Source: CAJYAN01 sp046484825
GTDB lineage: Bacteria > Pseudomonadota > Gammaproteobacteria > UBA6429 > Thiohalophilaceae
Direction of reading: 5' to 3'
Length of the DNA stretch: 12,218 nt
Assembly (NCBI GenBank): GCA_046484825.1
Contig: JAWOIE010000073.1
Location: 1 to 12,218 of the forward strand
A model generated the notes under the pieces. It did no database searches. It worked only from the letters and a program-made list of their open reading frames with translations, and was not told the DNA's origin. Positions 5,308-12,218 of the stretch are shown here, one piece after another; positions within the stretch are counted from its first letter, which is position 1; each line of letters starts with the position of its first letter. A program made the translations under genes and the position numbers.

Positions 5308-6393
5308 ATGTCTCATGATGCCTTAAACCCGGATCAGGCTCTGCTGGGGGCCAGAATCCTGCTGGTCGATGACCAGCCGGTCAACATCAAGCTGCTGGAA
5401 AAGATCCTCGATGCAGCGGGTTATACCAACGTCGTTTCCACCACGGATTCCCGTGAGGCCGCGTCTCTGTTTCAACAAACCCCGACCGACCTGGTCCTGC
5501 TCGACCTGAATATGCCGCACAAGGATGGCTTTGAGGTGCTGGCCGAGATCAAGGCCCTGGAAAAAAACTACCCCCCGGTAATCGTGCTGACCGCGCTCAA
5601 GGACGTGGACTCACGGGTGCGGGCGCTGGAAAGCGGTGCGCGGGATTTTATTTCCAAGCCCTTTGACCGGGTAGAGCTGCTCTCGCGTATGCACAACATG
5701 CTGGAGGTACGGCTGTTACACAAGGCGGTACAGGACCAGAATGTCATTCTCGAGCAGCGGGTGCGTGAGCGTACCCAGGAGCTGGAAGAGACACGCATGG
5801 AAATCATCCGGCGCCTCGGTCGTGCCGCCGAGTATCGCGACAATGAGACGGGTTTGCACATTATCCGTATGAGTAAATTCTCCCGTACCCTCGGCCGGGC
5901 TGCAGGGATGAGCGAGGCGGAGGCCGAAATGTTACTCAACGCCAGTCCCATGCATGATATTGGCAAGATCGGTATCCCCGACGCCATTTTACTCAAACCC
6001 GGAAAACTGGATGCCGATGAGTGGCAAATCATGAAAAGCCACGCGACCATCGGTGCGAGGATTCTTTCCGGCCACGCTTCTGAGCTCATGCAGGCCGCTC
6101 GCGAGATTGCCCTGACCCATCATGAAAAGTGGGATGGGAGTGGTTACCCCAGGGGGCTCCGCGGCGAAGAGATTCCATTAATGGGGCGCATTGTCGCCCT
6201 GGCCGACGTCTTTGATGCGCTGACTTCCGAACGGCCCTATAAGCAGGCCTGGCCGGTGGAAGCGGCAGTGGACTATATCCGCGAGAGCAGCGGTAAACAT
6301 TTCGACCCGCAACTGGTCGAGATATTTATGAGCAACCTCGATGAACTGTTATCGATTCGGGATCAATATGCCGAGCCCCCCGCAGCGGTCTGA
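5308..6393 (+). CDS. Response regulator with HD-GYP c-di-GMP phosphodiesterase domain (RpfG-like)
   Basis: This 361-residue cytosolic protein has an N-terminal receiver domain (about 14-132): acidic pair Asp21-Asp22, phosphoacceptor Asp66 in DLVLLDLNMP, Thr95 and Lys117. A Glu/Arg-rich helix at about 135-165, probably coiled coil, leads to an HD-GYP domain (about 168-352). The domain has His184, the HD pair in HDIGKIGIPD (216-225), His245, HHEKWDGSGYP (271-281) and Asp300 in ALADVFDAL. Intact HD and GYP motifs predict hydrolysis of cyclic di-GMP, switched by phosphorylation of Asp66. No sensor kinase gene is adjacent, so it is an orphan regulator. The ATG at 5308 lacks a strong Shine-Dalgarno sequence, but the receiver domain starts properly soon after it. 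It converges on the cardiolipin synthase gene 11 nt downstream. RpfG of Xanthomonas has this same architecture, but I assign only the family. Confidence 0.95.
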   Translation: MSHDALNPDQALLGARILLVDDQPVNIKLLEKILDAAGYTNVVSTTDSREAASLFQQTPTDLVLLDLNMPHKDGFEVLAEIKALEKNYPPVIVLTALKDVDSRVRALESGARDFISKPFDRVELLSRMHNMLEVRLLHKAVQDQNVILEQRVRERTQELEETRMEIIRRLGRAAEYRDNETGLHIIRMSKFSRTLGRAAGMSEAEAEMLLNASPMHDIGKIGIPDAILLKPGKLDADEWQIMKSHATIGARILSGHASELMQAAREIALTHHEKWDGSGYPRGLRGEEIPLMGRIVALADVFDALTSERPYKQAWPVEAAVDYIRESSGKHFDPQLVEIFMSNLDELLSIRDQYAEPPAAV

Positions 6394-6404
6394 CGGTCGG
6401 CACG

Positions 6405-7556
6405 TTACTGGCGGCGTTGCGGCCGGTAGCGACTCAGTTTTTCCAGCAGTAACACCACGTAACCGGCATATCCTTCATGCCAGCGTTGCCACCAGGGGCG
6501 TCGCAACCAGTCGGCCAGTTTGATTTCCCTGCTCTGGGCAAAATCCGCTAAAAATACTTCCGCCGTCGCCGCCGCAAAGGCCGGTTCATTAATCGCCTGA
6601 TTGGCGTCCAGGTTCCAGTGTTGATTCCAGCGATCCAGGTTAATCGAACCAATACTGACCCAGTGGTCACACAAGACAAGCTTGACATGGGTAAAGCGCG
6701 GTTCGTATTCAAAAATACGCACGCCATGCCTTAACAGATGCGTGTAATAACGCCGCGCGGCCTGACTCACCCAGGGATGGTCGCTTAAGTCGCCGGGCAA
6801 CAGCAGGCGCACATCAAGCCCCTGTTTGGCCATGCGCCTCAGCCGTCGGCGTAATTTCCATACCGGGACAAAGTAGGGCGTCGCCAGCCAGATGCGGGTG
6901 GTCGCGCGCTCCATGCGATTTAACAGTAACCGGTTGAATTCCTGTCGCCAGGGGAAATTCGCCAACACCTGTCCCCGGGTATGGCCAGTGGGGTGCGTCG
7001 TGCAGGTCTCCGGCAGGCGGATATCAATACCGGTCATTTGACGCCAGGTGTTTTGAAACAGCTGACACCAGTCGAGCAGCACGGGCCCCTTAATCTGTAA
7101 CACAATGTCATGCCAGCCGGCGTCCGGAGTATCGCCAATAAAATCGTCGGTAATACCGGCGCCGCCGACAAAGCCCAGGGTGTTGTCGATCAACAACAGT
7201 TTGCGGTGATCGCGAAACAGGGCGATTTGCCACTGGCGCAGACGAATGGGGTTATAAAAGGCCAGCTGAATGCCGGCGTCGAGCAGTGCCTGGCGGCTGT
7301 CGGCCCGCAGGCCGCGACTGCCGTAGTCATCCAGCAGGCAGTAGACCTTGACCCCGCGGTCGACGGCGCGGCTCAGGGCCTGGCTGAACTGTTGACCAAT
7401 GGTCCCGGTGGTGACCAGATATTGTTCCAGAAAAATGAAAGCCCTGGCCTGCTGGATGCCGGCGAGCATGGCGGCATAGTATTGCGCGCCATCGACGAGG
7501 AGTGTAAAGGCGTTACCGTCACGCACCGGGAAGGTATATTTGCGCGGCCGGGTCAT
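6405..7556 (-). CDS. cls: Cardiolipin synthase, ClsB-like phospholipase D superfamily
   Basis: This 383-residue phospholipase-D superfamily protein most resembles bacterial cardiolipin synthases, which transfer a phosphatidyl group between phospholipids at the inner membrane. The two HKD motifs are intact. The first is HRKLLLID (His117, Lys119, Asp124), followed by GFVGGAGI. The second is HVKLVLCD (His290, Lys292, Asp297), followed by SIGSINLD. ATPYFVP at 225-231 and an N-terminal FTLLVDGAQYYAAML segment are typical of Cls. It lacks the two N-terminal transmembrane helices of ClsA. This matches ClsB/YbhO-type enzymes, which can use phosphatidylethanolamine or other alcohols as partner, so the exact substrate is open. 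The gene starts 6 nt after the rnd stop, with no obvious Shine-Dalgarno sequence, suggesting translational coupling. It converges with the HD-GYP gene. Confidence 0.88.
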   Translation of the reverse strand: MTRPRKYTFPVRDGNAFTLLVDGAQYYAAMLAGIQQARAFIFLEQYLVTTGTIGQQFSQALSRAVDRGVKVYCLLDDYGSRGLRADSRQALLDAGIQLAFYNPIRLRQWQIALFRDHRKLLLIDNTLGFVGGAGITDDFIGDTPDAGWHDIVLQIKGPVLLDWCQLFQNTWRQMTGIDIRLPETCTTHPTGHTRGQVLANFPWRQEFNRLLLNRMERATTRIWLATPYFVPVWKLRRRLRRMAKQGLDVRLLLPGDLSDHPWVSQAARRYYTHLLRHGVRIFEYEPRFTHVKLVLCDHWVSIGSINLDRWNQHWNLDANQAINEPAFAAATAEVFLADFAQSREIKLADWLRRPWWQRWHEGYAGYVVLLLEKLSRYRPQRRQ

Positions 7557-7562
7557 GCGGGT

Positions 7563-8717
7563 TTATGGGGTCACGGGTTGCGCCACGAGTTGCCGGTCTT
7601 CCACCTGCAGGACCAGTTTGCCCTCCAGGTAGGCGAGTACATCCTGGCCGGCTAGTGCAGCGCGCCAGCCGTGTAACAGCGAGACGGTCGGATCACCCTG
7701 AATCAGGCCATCGACATCCTTGCGCGTGGCGAGGAGCGTGGCCGTAATCTGGTTCTGGGTGGCACGCAGGCGAATCAGGGCCATGACGCTATCCGCCAGG
7801 GCCTCCTGTTCCACGCTGAGACGGGATTTGAATTTGAGGCTGGGCCATTGCTCGCGGGGCACCGCCTGACCGGCCTTGATCAGACGCAGCAGTTCGTCGC
7901 CGTGTCGATGGATCAGGTTGTCCGACAGACCGCGCAGGCGTTGTAACTGGGCCTTGTCCCTGGGGGGATGCTGGGCCAGGGACACCAGCATGTCGTCGGC
8001 GAGGATCCACTTGCGGGGTTTGTCGCGTGTCTTTGCCTCCTGTTCCCGCCAGGCCGCCAGCTGTTGCAGGATGGCCAGTTGCACGCCCTTCAGTCGGGTA
8101 GTACCACTGACCCGCTGCCAGACCTGATCGAGTTCGACATCATACAGCGCGCTCTGCACCAGTTCATTGAAGTCTTCTTTTAACCAGTCACTGCGTTTGA
8201 GTTTTTCCAGGGTGGCAACGAGCACGGGATAGGCCTGGATGAGATAACGCACATCGTCGGCGGCATAATCCAGTTGCTCCTGGCTCAGGGGGCGTTGCAT
8301 CCAGTCGGTACGGGCGTGGCCCTTGTTGAGATCGACGTCGAGGACTTTTTTGATCAGATTGCCATAACCCACCTGCTCGCCATAACCGAGGACGGTGGCC
8401 ACCAGCTGGGTATCAAACACCGGCTGGGGCACTTCCCCAAAGAGGTGATAGAAGATCTCCAGGTCCTGTCGCGCAGCGTGTAACACCTTAAGACAATCCG
8501 GATTGAGCAACAGGTCCCACAAGGGTTGCATTTGGCTGATGCTGAGCGGATCGATACAGGCGACGCACTCCGGCGTGGCGATCTGGATAAGACAGAGTTT
8601 GGGGTAGTAGGTCTTTTCACGAATAAATTCGGTATCCAGGGCGAGGACGCTGGCGCCACGCAGGCGCTGACAGAGTGTGACAAGTTGTTCGTTACTGGTG
8701 ATGTGTTCAAAGCTCAT
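7563..8717 (-). CDS. rnd: Ribonuclease D
   Basis: RNase D (384 residues) is a 3'-5' exoribonuclease that trims tRNA precursors and other small structured RNAs in the cytoplasm. It has the DEDDy exonuclease domain: ExoI LALDTEF (Asp28, Glu30), ExoII AARQDLEIFYHLFG (Asp85) and ExoIII LDYAADDVRYL (Tyr151, Asp155). These are followed by an HRDC domain around 205-285 (with WREQEAKTRDKPRKWIL and LRGLSDNLI) and a C-terminal second HRDC-like region to the end, as in E. coli RNase D. The length is normal for the family. The start ATG at 8717 fits the family N-terminus (FEHITSNEQL) but has only a weak Shine-Dalgarno match. It is the first gene of a minus-strand pair with cls, and is divergent from a small membrane-protein gene. 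Confidence 0.96.
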   Translation of the reverse strand: MSFEHITSNEQLVTLCQRLRGASVLALDTEFIREKTYYPKLCLIQIATPECVACIDPLSISQMQPLWDLLLNPDCLKVLHAARQDLEIFYHLFGEVPQPVFDTQLVATVLGYGEQVGYGNLIKKVLDVDLNKGHARTDWMQRPLSQEQLDYAADDVRYLIQAYPVLVATLEKLKRSDWLKEDFNELVQSALYDVELDQVWQRVSGTTRLKGVQLAILQQLAAWREQEAKTRDKPRKWILADDMLVSLAQHPPRDKAQLQRLRGLSDNLIHRHGDELLRLIKAGQAVPREQWPSLKFKSRLSVEQEALADSVMALIRLRATQNQITATLLATRKDVDGLIQGDPTVSLLHGWRAALAGQDVLAYLEGKLVLQVEDRQLVAQPVTP

Positions 8718-8820
8718 ACGTGAATCAGTCCGCCGCTAATGTCATAAAATGATAACAGGATTGTATGCTAGGATAGGGCCGCCTGTAGCCTTGTGCCCCG
8801 TATTTTGGAAACCTAACAGT
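8718..8820. promoter_or_regulatory. Divergent rnd / membrane-protein intergenic region
   Basis: This 103-bp region must carry promoters in both directions. The minus strand has TACAAT (8765 down to 8760), 5 of 6 to the -10 consensus, which could serve rnd with a leader of about 35 nt, but no good -35 was found. On the plus strand TAGGAT at 8769-8774 is a weak -10 candidate without a -35. Neither is secure. Confidence 0.3.
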
Positions 8821-9357
8821 ATGCCATTCGGTCCGTTAAGACAAATCCGCTTTGTGTCGCTCTGGAATATCCTGCGCCTGCAGAGTGGGCCGCAGGTGAT
8901 GCCGTATTCAAACGGCTTGCTGGTTGTTTTACTGCTGCTGCACCTGCTGGTGGATATTGTCCTTGCCGGTCGCAATGCCCTGGCCTGGAATCACCTGGCG
9001 GCCGCGGGGGCCAATACCCTGTTCAGCGCCACCTTTGTCTTTGCCCTGTTGCACTGGGCAAACAAGGCGCCACGTTTCGTGCAGACCCTGAGCGCCCTGC
9101 TGGCGGTGGAGATTGTTCTGGGCGTGCTGGCCGGCGGGTTGCTCCTGGTCTATCCGTTGCCGGGTTTTGCCTCGCTGGTCACGCTGCTGTGGCTGTTGCT
9201 GATGGCCTGGAACGTCGCGGTGGCCGCGCACATTTTTCGCCATGCCCTGGATAAAAATCTGATCTGGGGGCTGGGTTTGGGGCTAGTGTATTTTTTTCTT
9301 GCCTGGCAGGTGGTGACGATGGTGCTGGGGCCGGAAGTCGGCGGCGGGTCGCCCTAA
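8821..9357 (+). CDS. Small polytopic membrane protein of unknown function
   Basis: I do not recognise this 178-residue protein. It is strongly hydrophobic, with about five probable membrane segments near residues 32-50, 62-80, 91-111, 115-137 and 147-169. An amphipathic, basic N-terminus (LRQIRFVSLWNILRLQSGP) precedes them. No catalytic motif, cysteine pair or metal-binding pattern is visible, and the tail is short and Gly-rich. The general pattern recalls small Yip1-like bacterial membrane proteins, but that is only an impression. I choose the ATG at 8821 over the in-frame ATG at 8749. The extra 24 codons overlap the rnd-side promoter region, whereas GGA at 8807-8809 precedes 8821; an ATG at 8899 would also leave all the membrane segments. 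It is divergent from rnd and 125 nt upstream of mpl, so it may be transcribed alone or read into the mpl operon. Confidence 0.8.
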   Translation: MPFGPLRQIRFVSLWNILRLQSGPQVMPYSNGLLVVLLLLHLLVDIVLAGRNALAWNHLAAAGANTLFSATFVFALLHWANKAPRFVQTLSALLAVEIVLGVLAGGLLLVYPLPGFASLVTLLWLLLMAWNVAVAAHIFRHALDKNLIWGLGLGLVYFFLAWQVVTMVLGPEVGGGSP

Positions 9358-9406
9358 GGCCGCTGCCCATAATGATGTTGCGTGGAGCATAAGCCGCCCC
9401 CTTCAC

Positions 9407-9435
9407 TTGTCTGTACTCAGGTGAGCCCATACACT
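9407..9435 (+). promoter_or_regulatory. mpl: Candidate mpl promoter
   Basis: TTGTCT at 9407-9412 and TACACT at 9430-9435 are separated by exactly 17 nt, each 4 of 6 to the sigma-70 hexamers. A start site near 9442 would leave about 40 nt of leader before the mpl ATG. The 125-bp gap after the membrane-protein gene otherwise shows no ORF and no clear terminator. Confidence 0.4.
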
Positions 9436-9482
9436 GGCGACTCCTGAAACTGACACAACAACAACGGTTTAATTCACACGCA

Positions 9483-10841
9483 ATGCACATACATATCCTG
9501 GGAATTTGTGGCACGTTTATGGGCGGTCTGGCGCTGCTGGCCCGCGCCCTGGGCCATCGCGTGACCGGTTCAGACGCCAATGTCTATCCGCCCATGAGCA
9601 CACAGCTGCAGGCGCAGGGCATCGAACTCATGGAAGGTTATCACGCCGAGCACCTGCAACCCGCCCCCGATATGGTGGTGGTGGGGAACGCCCTGTCGCG
9701 GGGTAATGCGGCGATTGAGTACATGCTCGATCAGGGCCTCAGTTACCGTTCCGGTCCGCAGTGGCTGGCGGAGGAGGTGCTGCCACAGCGTTGGGTCCTG
9801 GCCGTCGCCGGCACCCATGGCAAGTCGACCACCGCCAGCCTGCTGGCCTGGGTACTCGAAGACAATCAACTGGCGCCGGGTTTTTTGATCGGCGCGGTGC
9901 CGGATAACTTTGGCGTCAGTGCCCGTCTCGGGGCGACACCGTTTTTTGTCATCGAGGCGGATGAATACGACACCGCCTTTTTCGACAAGCGTTCCAAGTT
10001 TGTGCACTACGGTCCGCGCACCCTGGTGCTGAACAATCTCGAATTTGATCATGCGGATATTTTTCCGGACCTGGCCGCCATCGAACGCCAGTTCCATCAC
10101 CTGGTACGCGTGGTGCCCGGCAGCGGCCTGATTATCGAGAATCACAGCGCGCCGGCGCTGCAGCGTGTCCTGCAGCAGGGTGTGTGGACGCCGACGGAAG
10201 CCTTTAACAGTGAACAGGGCTGGCAGGCGCAACTGCAACAGGCGGATGGTAGTGTCTTTGATGTCTATTTCAAGGGCAAGTTACAGGGGCGGGTGCGCTG
10301 GGACATGATCGGTGAACACAGTGTCAGCAATGCCCTGGCAACACTGGCGGCGGCGCGTCATGTGGGGATCACACCAGCCAACGCCATTGAGTCCCTGGCG
10401 CGCTTCAAGGGACTGAAGCGGCGCATGGAATTACGCGGTGAGGTAAATGATATTCGTGTCTACGATGATTTTGCCCATCACCCCACGGCCATTACCACGA
10501 CCCTGCGCGGCCTGCGCAATCGTGTCGGTGAGGCCCGCATTATTGCCATTCTCGAACCGCGCTCCAATACCATGCGCATGGGGGTGCAGGCCGATGAACT
10601 GAGTAATGCCCTGCAGGATGCCGATGAGGTCTGGTTATATCAGAGCCCGCAGTTGGGCTGGGACCCGGCGCGACAGATCGCCCTGCCCGAGAATGTGCTG
10701 CATGTCCGCCAGAGTGTCGCGACTATTGTCGAACAGCTCGCGGCCAATCTGAAATCCGGCGATCACGTGCTGATTATGAGTAATGGTGGCTTTGAGAATA
10801 TCCATCAGCGTCTGCTCGAACAGTTAGCCAGGAGAAAATGA
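9483..10841 (+). CDS. mpl: UDP-N-acetylmuramate:L-Ala-gamma-D-Glu-meso-DAP ligase
   Basis: Mpl (452 residues) is the ATP-dependent cytoplasmic ligase that attaches recycled murein tripeptide to UDP-N-acetylmuramic acid, returning cell-wall peptides to synthesis. The N-terminus MHIHILGICGTFMGGLALLA is the Mpl form of the Mur nucleotide-binding domain. It is followed by HRVTGSDANVYPPMSTQL (25-42) and the ATP loop GTHGKST (110-116). Next come EADEYDTAFFDKRSKF (158-173) and NNLEFDHADIF (184-194), the C-terminal domain marker DDFAHHPTA (328-336), EPRSNTMR (358-365) and SNGGFENIHQ (433-442). FDKRSKF and FENIHQ favour Mpl over MurC. The length is normal. No clear Shine-Dalgarno sequence precedes the ATG. 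ubiX begins 3 nt after the stop, so the two are co-transcribed. This implies a Gram-negative with DAP-type peptidoglycan recycling. Confidence 0.97.
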   Translation: MHIHILGICGTFMGGLALLARALGHRVTGSDANVYPPMSTQLQAQGIELMEGYHAEHLQPAPDMVVVGNALSRGNAAIEYMLDQGLSYRSGPQWLAEEVLPQRWVLAVAGTHGKSTTASLLAWVLEDNQLAPGFLIGAVPDNFGVSARLGATPFFVIEADEYDTAFFDKRSKFVHYGPRTLVLNNLEFDHADIFPDLAAIERQFHHLVRVVPGSGLIIENHSAPALQRVLQQGVWTPTEAFNSEQGWQAQLQQADGSVFDVYFKGKLQGRVRWDMIGEHSVSNALATLAAARHVGITPANAIESLARFKGLKRRMELRGEVNDIRVYDDFAHHPTAITTTLRGLRNRVGEARIIAILEPRSNTMRMGVQADELSNALQDADEVWLYQSPQLGWDPARQIALPENVLHVRQSVATIVEQLAANLKSGDHVLIMSNGGFENIHQRLLEQLARRK

Positions 10842-10844
10842 ATC

Positions 10845-11492
10845 ATGACGCCTGAGACACAACAGAACACCCCCGTGATTCTCGCCATGACCGGTGCCTC
10901 GGGCGCGGTCTACGGTTTGCGCCTGCTGGAGTGTCTGCTCACGGCGCAGCGCCCCGTCTATCTGGTGGTATCCCGGGCGGCGCAACTGGTGTTTGCCACG
11001 GAAACCGAGCTGGAGATTCCCGCACGCCCCGCCGAGATGCAGGCCTATTTTTGTGCACGCTACAACGCACCCCGTGAACTGTTGACAGTCTATAGTCGGG
11101 AAGACTGGATGGCGCCCATCGCCAGTGGCTCGCATCGTGCGCGACACATGGTGGTCTGTCCCTGTACCACGGGGACCCTGGCGGCCATTGCCCAGGGCAA
11201 CAGCGACAATCTGATTGAACGTGCCGCGGATGTCATGCTCAAGGAGCAGCGCCGCTTGCTCATGGTGGTGCGGGAGACGCCGTTGTCCGCGATACATCTG
11301 GAAAATATGCTCAAGCTGGCGCGTCTCGGGGTGACGATGCTGCCGGCCAATCCGGGTTTTTATCAGCAGCCCAAAACGATACAGGACCTGGTCGATTTTG
11401 TGGTGGCGCGCATCCTGGATCACCTGGACGTCGCCCACAGTCTGTTGCCGCGCTGGGGGGATGGCGGGGCAGAAATCCTCGAGAATGGTTGA
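10845..11492 (+). CDS. ubiX: Flavin prenyltransferase UbiX
   Basis: UbiX (215 residues) joins a dimethylallyl group to FMN, making the prenylated flavin cofactor required by the UbiD decarboxylase in ubiquinone synthesis. The family blocks are present: the FMN-binding start ILAMTGASGAVYGLRLLE (12-29), DWMAPIASGSHRARHMVVCP (87-106), CTTGTLAAIAQG (107-118), the RRLLMVVRETPLSAIHLENM segment (136-155) and MLPANPGFYQQP (165-176). GGAG at 10831-10834, inside the end of mpl, lies 10 nt before the ATG. The protein is slightly longer than many UbiX because of a short tail after about residue 195. ubiD itself is not in the window. Position directly behind mpl indicates an operon rather than a shared pathway. 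Pad1-type phenolic acid homologues are closely related, but a housekeeping UbiX is more likely here. Confidence 0.95.
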   Translation: MTPETQQNTPVILAMTGASGAVYGLRLLECLLTAQRPVYLVVSRAAQLVFATETELEIPARPAEMQAYFCARYNAPRELLTVYSREDWMAPIASGSHRARHMVVCPCTTGTLAAIAQGNSDNLIERAADVMLKEQRRLLMVVRETPLSAIHLENMLKLARLGVTMLPANPGFYQQPKTIQDLVDFVVARILDHLDVAHSLLPRWGDGGAEILENG

Positions 11493-11517
11493 AAAAGGCT
11501 GCTGAGGCGTCTACAAC
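11489..11517 (+). promoter_or_regulatory. Candidate internal promoter for the LON-domain gene
   Basis: TTGAAA at 11489-11494 (5 of 6 to the -35 consensus) and TACAAC at 11512-11517 (4 of 6 to the -10 consensus) are 17 nt apart and overlap the ubiX stop. It precedes the LON-domain start by about 65 nt. It offers an alternative reading of the TTG at 11489, which would otherwise look like a far-upstream start codon. Confidence 0.35.
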
Positions 11518-11581
11518 TAATCTTACCCCCCCAATAATTAGAAGCAGATCGGCCATGCAGGAAGCTATCGACAAGAAGTAT

Positions 11582-12166
11582 ATGACGTTGAATATTCCGT
11601 TATTTCCGCTGAACGTGGTGTTGTTTCCCGGCGGACCCCTACCGCTACGCATTTTTGAGCCCCGCTATCTCGATATGATCAGTGATTGCCTCAAGCACAA
11701 TACTGGTATTGGTGTGGTCCTGATCCGCAATGGTCGTGAAGTGGGGGATGCCGCCGAGACACATACCGTGGGTACCCTGTGTACGATCTCGTACTGGAAT
11801 CGACGTCAGGATGGTCTGCTGGGTATCACGCTGACCGGCGAGCAGCGCTTTCGCATTCTCACGCAGAAAATAGAGCAAAACAAACTCATTCGCGCCGAAG
11901 TGGAACTGCTGGATGCCTTGCCGCGTATCCCCATGAGCGAGAAGTATCAACACCTGGTCAACGTGCTGCAAAAGATCCTGCCACAACTCGAGCCGCCCTT
12001 TACCACCATGCCGGTACAGTATGACAACCTCGACTGGGTGACCGCGCGTCTGATTGAGCTACTACCTTTTCCCCTGCCGGTGAAGCAGGCCCTGCTCGAA
12101 GAAGATGACCCGCAACAGCGGGTGGCCAAGTTGCATGGTTTGTTACACGACTTCGATGAGATCTGA
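11582..12166 (+). CDS. Stand-alone LON substrate-binding (Lon N-terminal) domain protein
   Basis: This 194-residue protein consists of only the Lon N-terminal domain (PUA-like beta fold plus helical part). The N-terminal signature is IPLFPLNVVLFPGGPLPLRI (5-24), followed by FEPRYLDMI (25-33), the GIGVVLIRNGREVGD region (42-56), VGTLCTI (63-69) and GLLGITLTGEQRFRI (78-92). A helical C-terminal part (120-190) has LIELLPFPLPVKQALLEEDD. There is no AAA+ ATPase and no Ser-Lys protease domain, so it is not a protease itself. Free-standing relatives are widespread, and their role (perhaps peptide binding or an adaptor) is not established. I choose the ATG at 11582 because MTLNIPLFPLN is the usual family start. 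In-frame ATG 11555 (9 more residues) and TTG 11489 are possible. It follows ubiX by 89 nt and a probable terminator follows. Confidence 0.88.
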   Translation: MTLNIPLFPLNVVLFPGGPLPLRIFEPRYLDMISDCLKHNTGIGVVLIRNGREVGDAAETHTVGTLCTISYWNRRQDGLLGITLTGEQRFRILTQKIEQNKLIRAEVELLDALPRIPMSEKYQHLVNVLQKILPQLEPPFTTMPVQYDNLDWVTARLIELLPFPLPVKQALLEEDDPQQRVAKLHGLLHDFDEI

Positions 12167-12168
12167 GG

Positions 12169-12192
12169 AAGCTCTGATTTAGTCAGGGTTTT
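12169..12192 (+). terminator. Probable intrinsic terminator after the LON-domain gene
   Basis: AAGCTCTGA (12169-12177) pairs with TCAGGGTTT (12183-12191) across a 5-nt loop, including two G-T wobble pairs. The T run at 12189-12192 follows the GGG. It begins 3 nt after the stop codon. The stem is weaker than that of the adk terminator. Confidence 0.5.
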
Positions 12193-12201
12193 CTGCGGGA
12201 T

Positions 12202-12217
12202 ATGGAGGCACCTCCAT
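12202..12217. repeat. Perfect inverted repeat at the window end
   Basis: ATGGAGG, a CA centre and CCTCCAT form a perfect 7-bp inverted repeat only 11 nt after the preceding hairpin. As RNA it would fold with a 4-nt loop (6-bp stem). It may be a second terminator stem, a regulator site for the next gene, or the edge of a repeat element; the sequence stops too soon to decide. Confidence 0.5.
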
Positions 12218-12218
12218 T

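Noticed and set aside
9570..10238. Minus-strand open frame of 222 codons inside mpl
   Set aside because: It is entirely antisense to conserved Mpl motifs, has no ribosome site and no family resemblance.

Overview
The window reads as ordinary, densely packed chromosome of a GC-rich gammaproteobacterium. The protein sequences and the mpl-ubiX-LON and ppa/hppA/adk sets suggest a free-living aquatic, possibly chemolithotrophic (sulfur-oxidiser-like) lineage. This is judged by protein resemblance only; no database was searched and no rRNA or tRNA is present. Thirteen protein genes are supported, one of them of unknown function. There is no CRISPR array, phage or clear insertion sequence.

Layout. 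(1) 14-694, plus strand: moaD and moaE, the two subunits of molybdopterin synthase; any upstream moa genes lie outside the window. (2) 725-1846, minus strand: the soluble inorganic pyrophosphatase ppa followed by a small MJ0936/YfcE-type phosphoesterase, probably one operon. (3) 2023-4023, plus strand: hppA, a membrane ion-pumping pyrophosphatase, divergent from ppa across a 176-bp intergenic region. (4) 4204-5178: adk, adenylate kinase with a long Lys/Ala-rich repetitive C-terminal tail, closed by a strong intrinsic terminator. (5) 5308-6393: an orphan response regulator with an HD-GYP c-di-GMP phosphodiesterase output. (6) 6405-8717, minus strand: rnd (RNase D) followed 6 nt later by a phospholipase-D-type cardiolipin synthase. 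(7) 8821-12166, plus strand: a small polytopic membrane protein of unknown function, then mpl (peptidoglycan recycling ligase), ubiX (flavin prenyltransferase) and a stand-alone LON substrate-binding-domain protein, ending in a probable terminator.

How the genes fit together. The middle block (ppa, hppA, adk) concentrates pyrophosphate and adenylate metabolism. One enzyme hydrolyses PPi as heat, one couples PPi to an ion gradient (reversible in principle), and one interconverts AMP, ADP and ATP. The rest is housekeeping: cofactor synthesis, RNA processing, membrane lipid, cell-wall recycling and ubiquinone cofactor supply.

The most unusual object is the adk tail. Roughly the last 95 residues contain 48 Lys and 4 Arg and no acidic residue, and are built from imperfect 15-residue (45-bp) repeats like those of bacterial histone-H1-like proteins. 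I find no evidence for a wholly new multi-gene system here.
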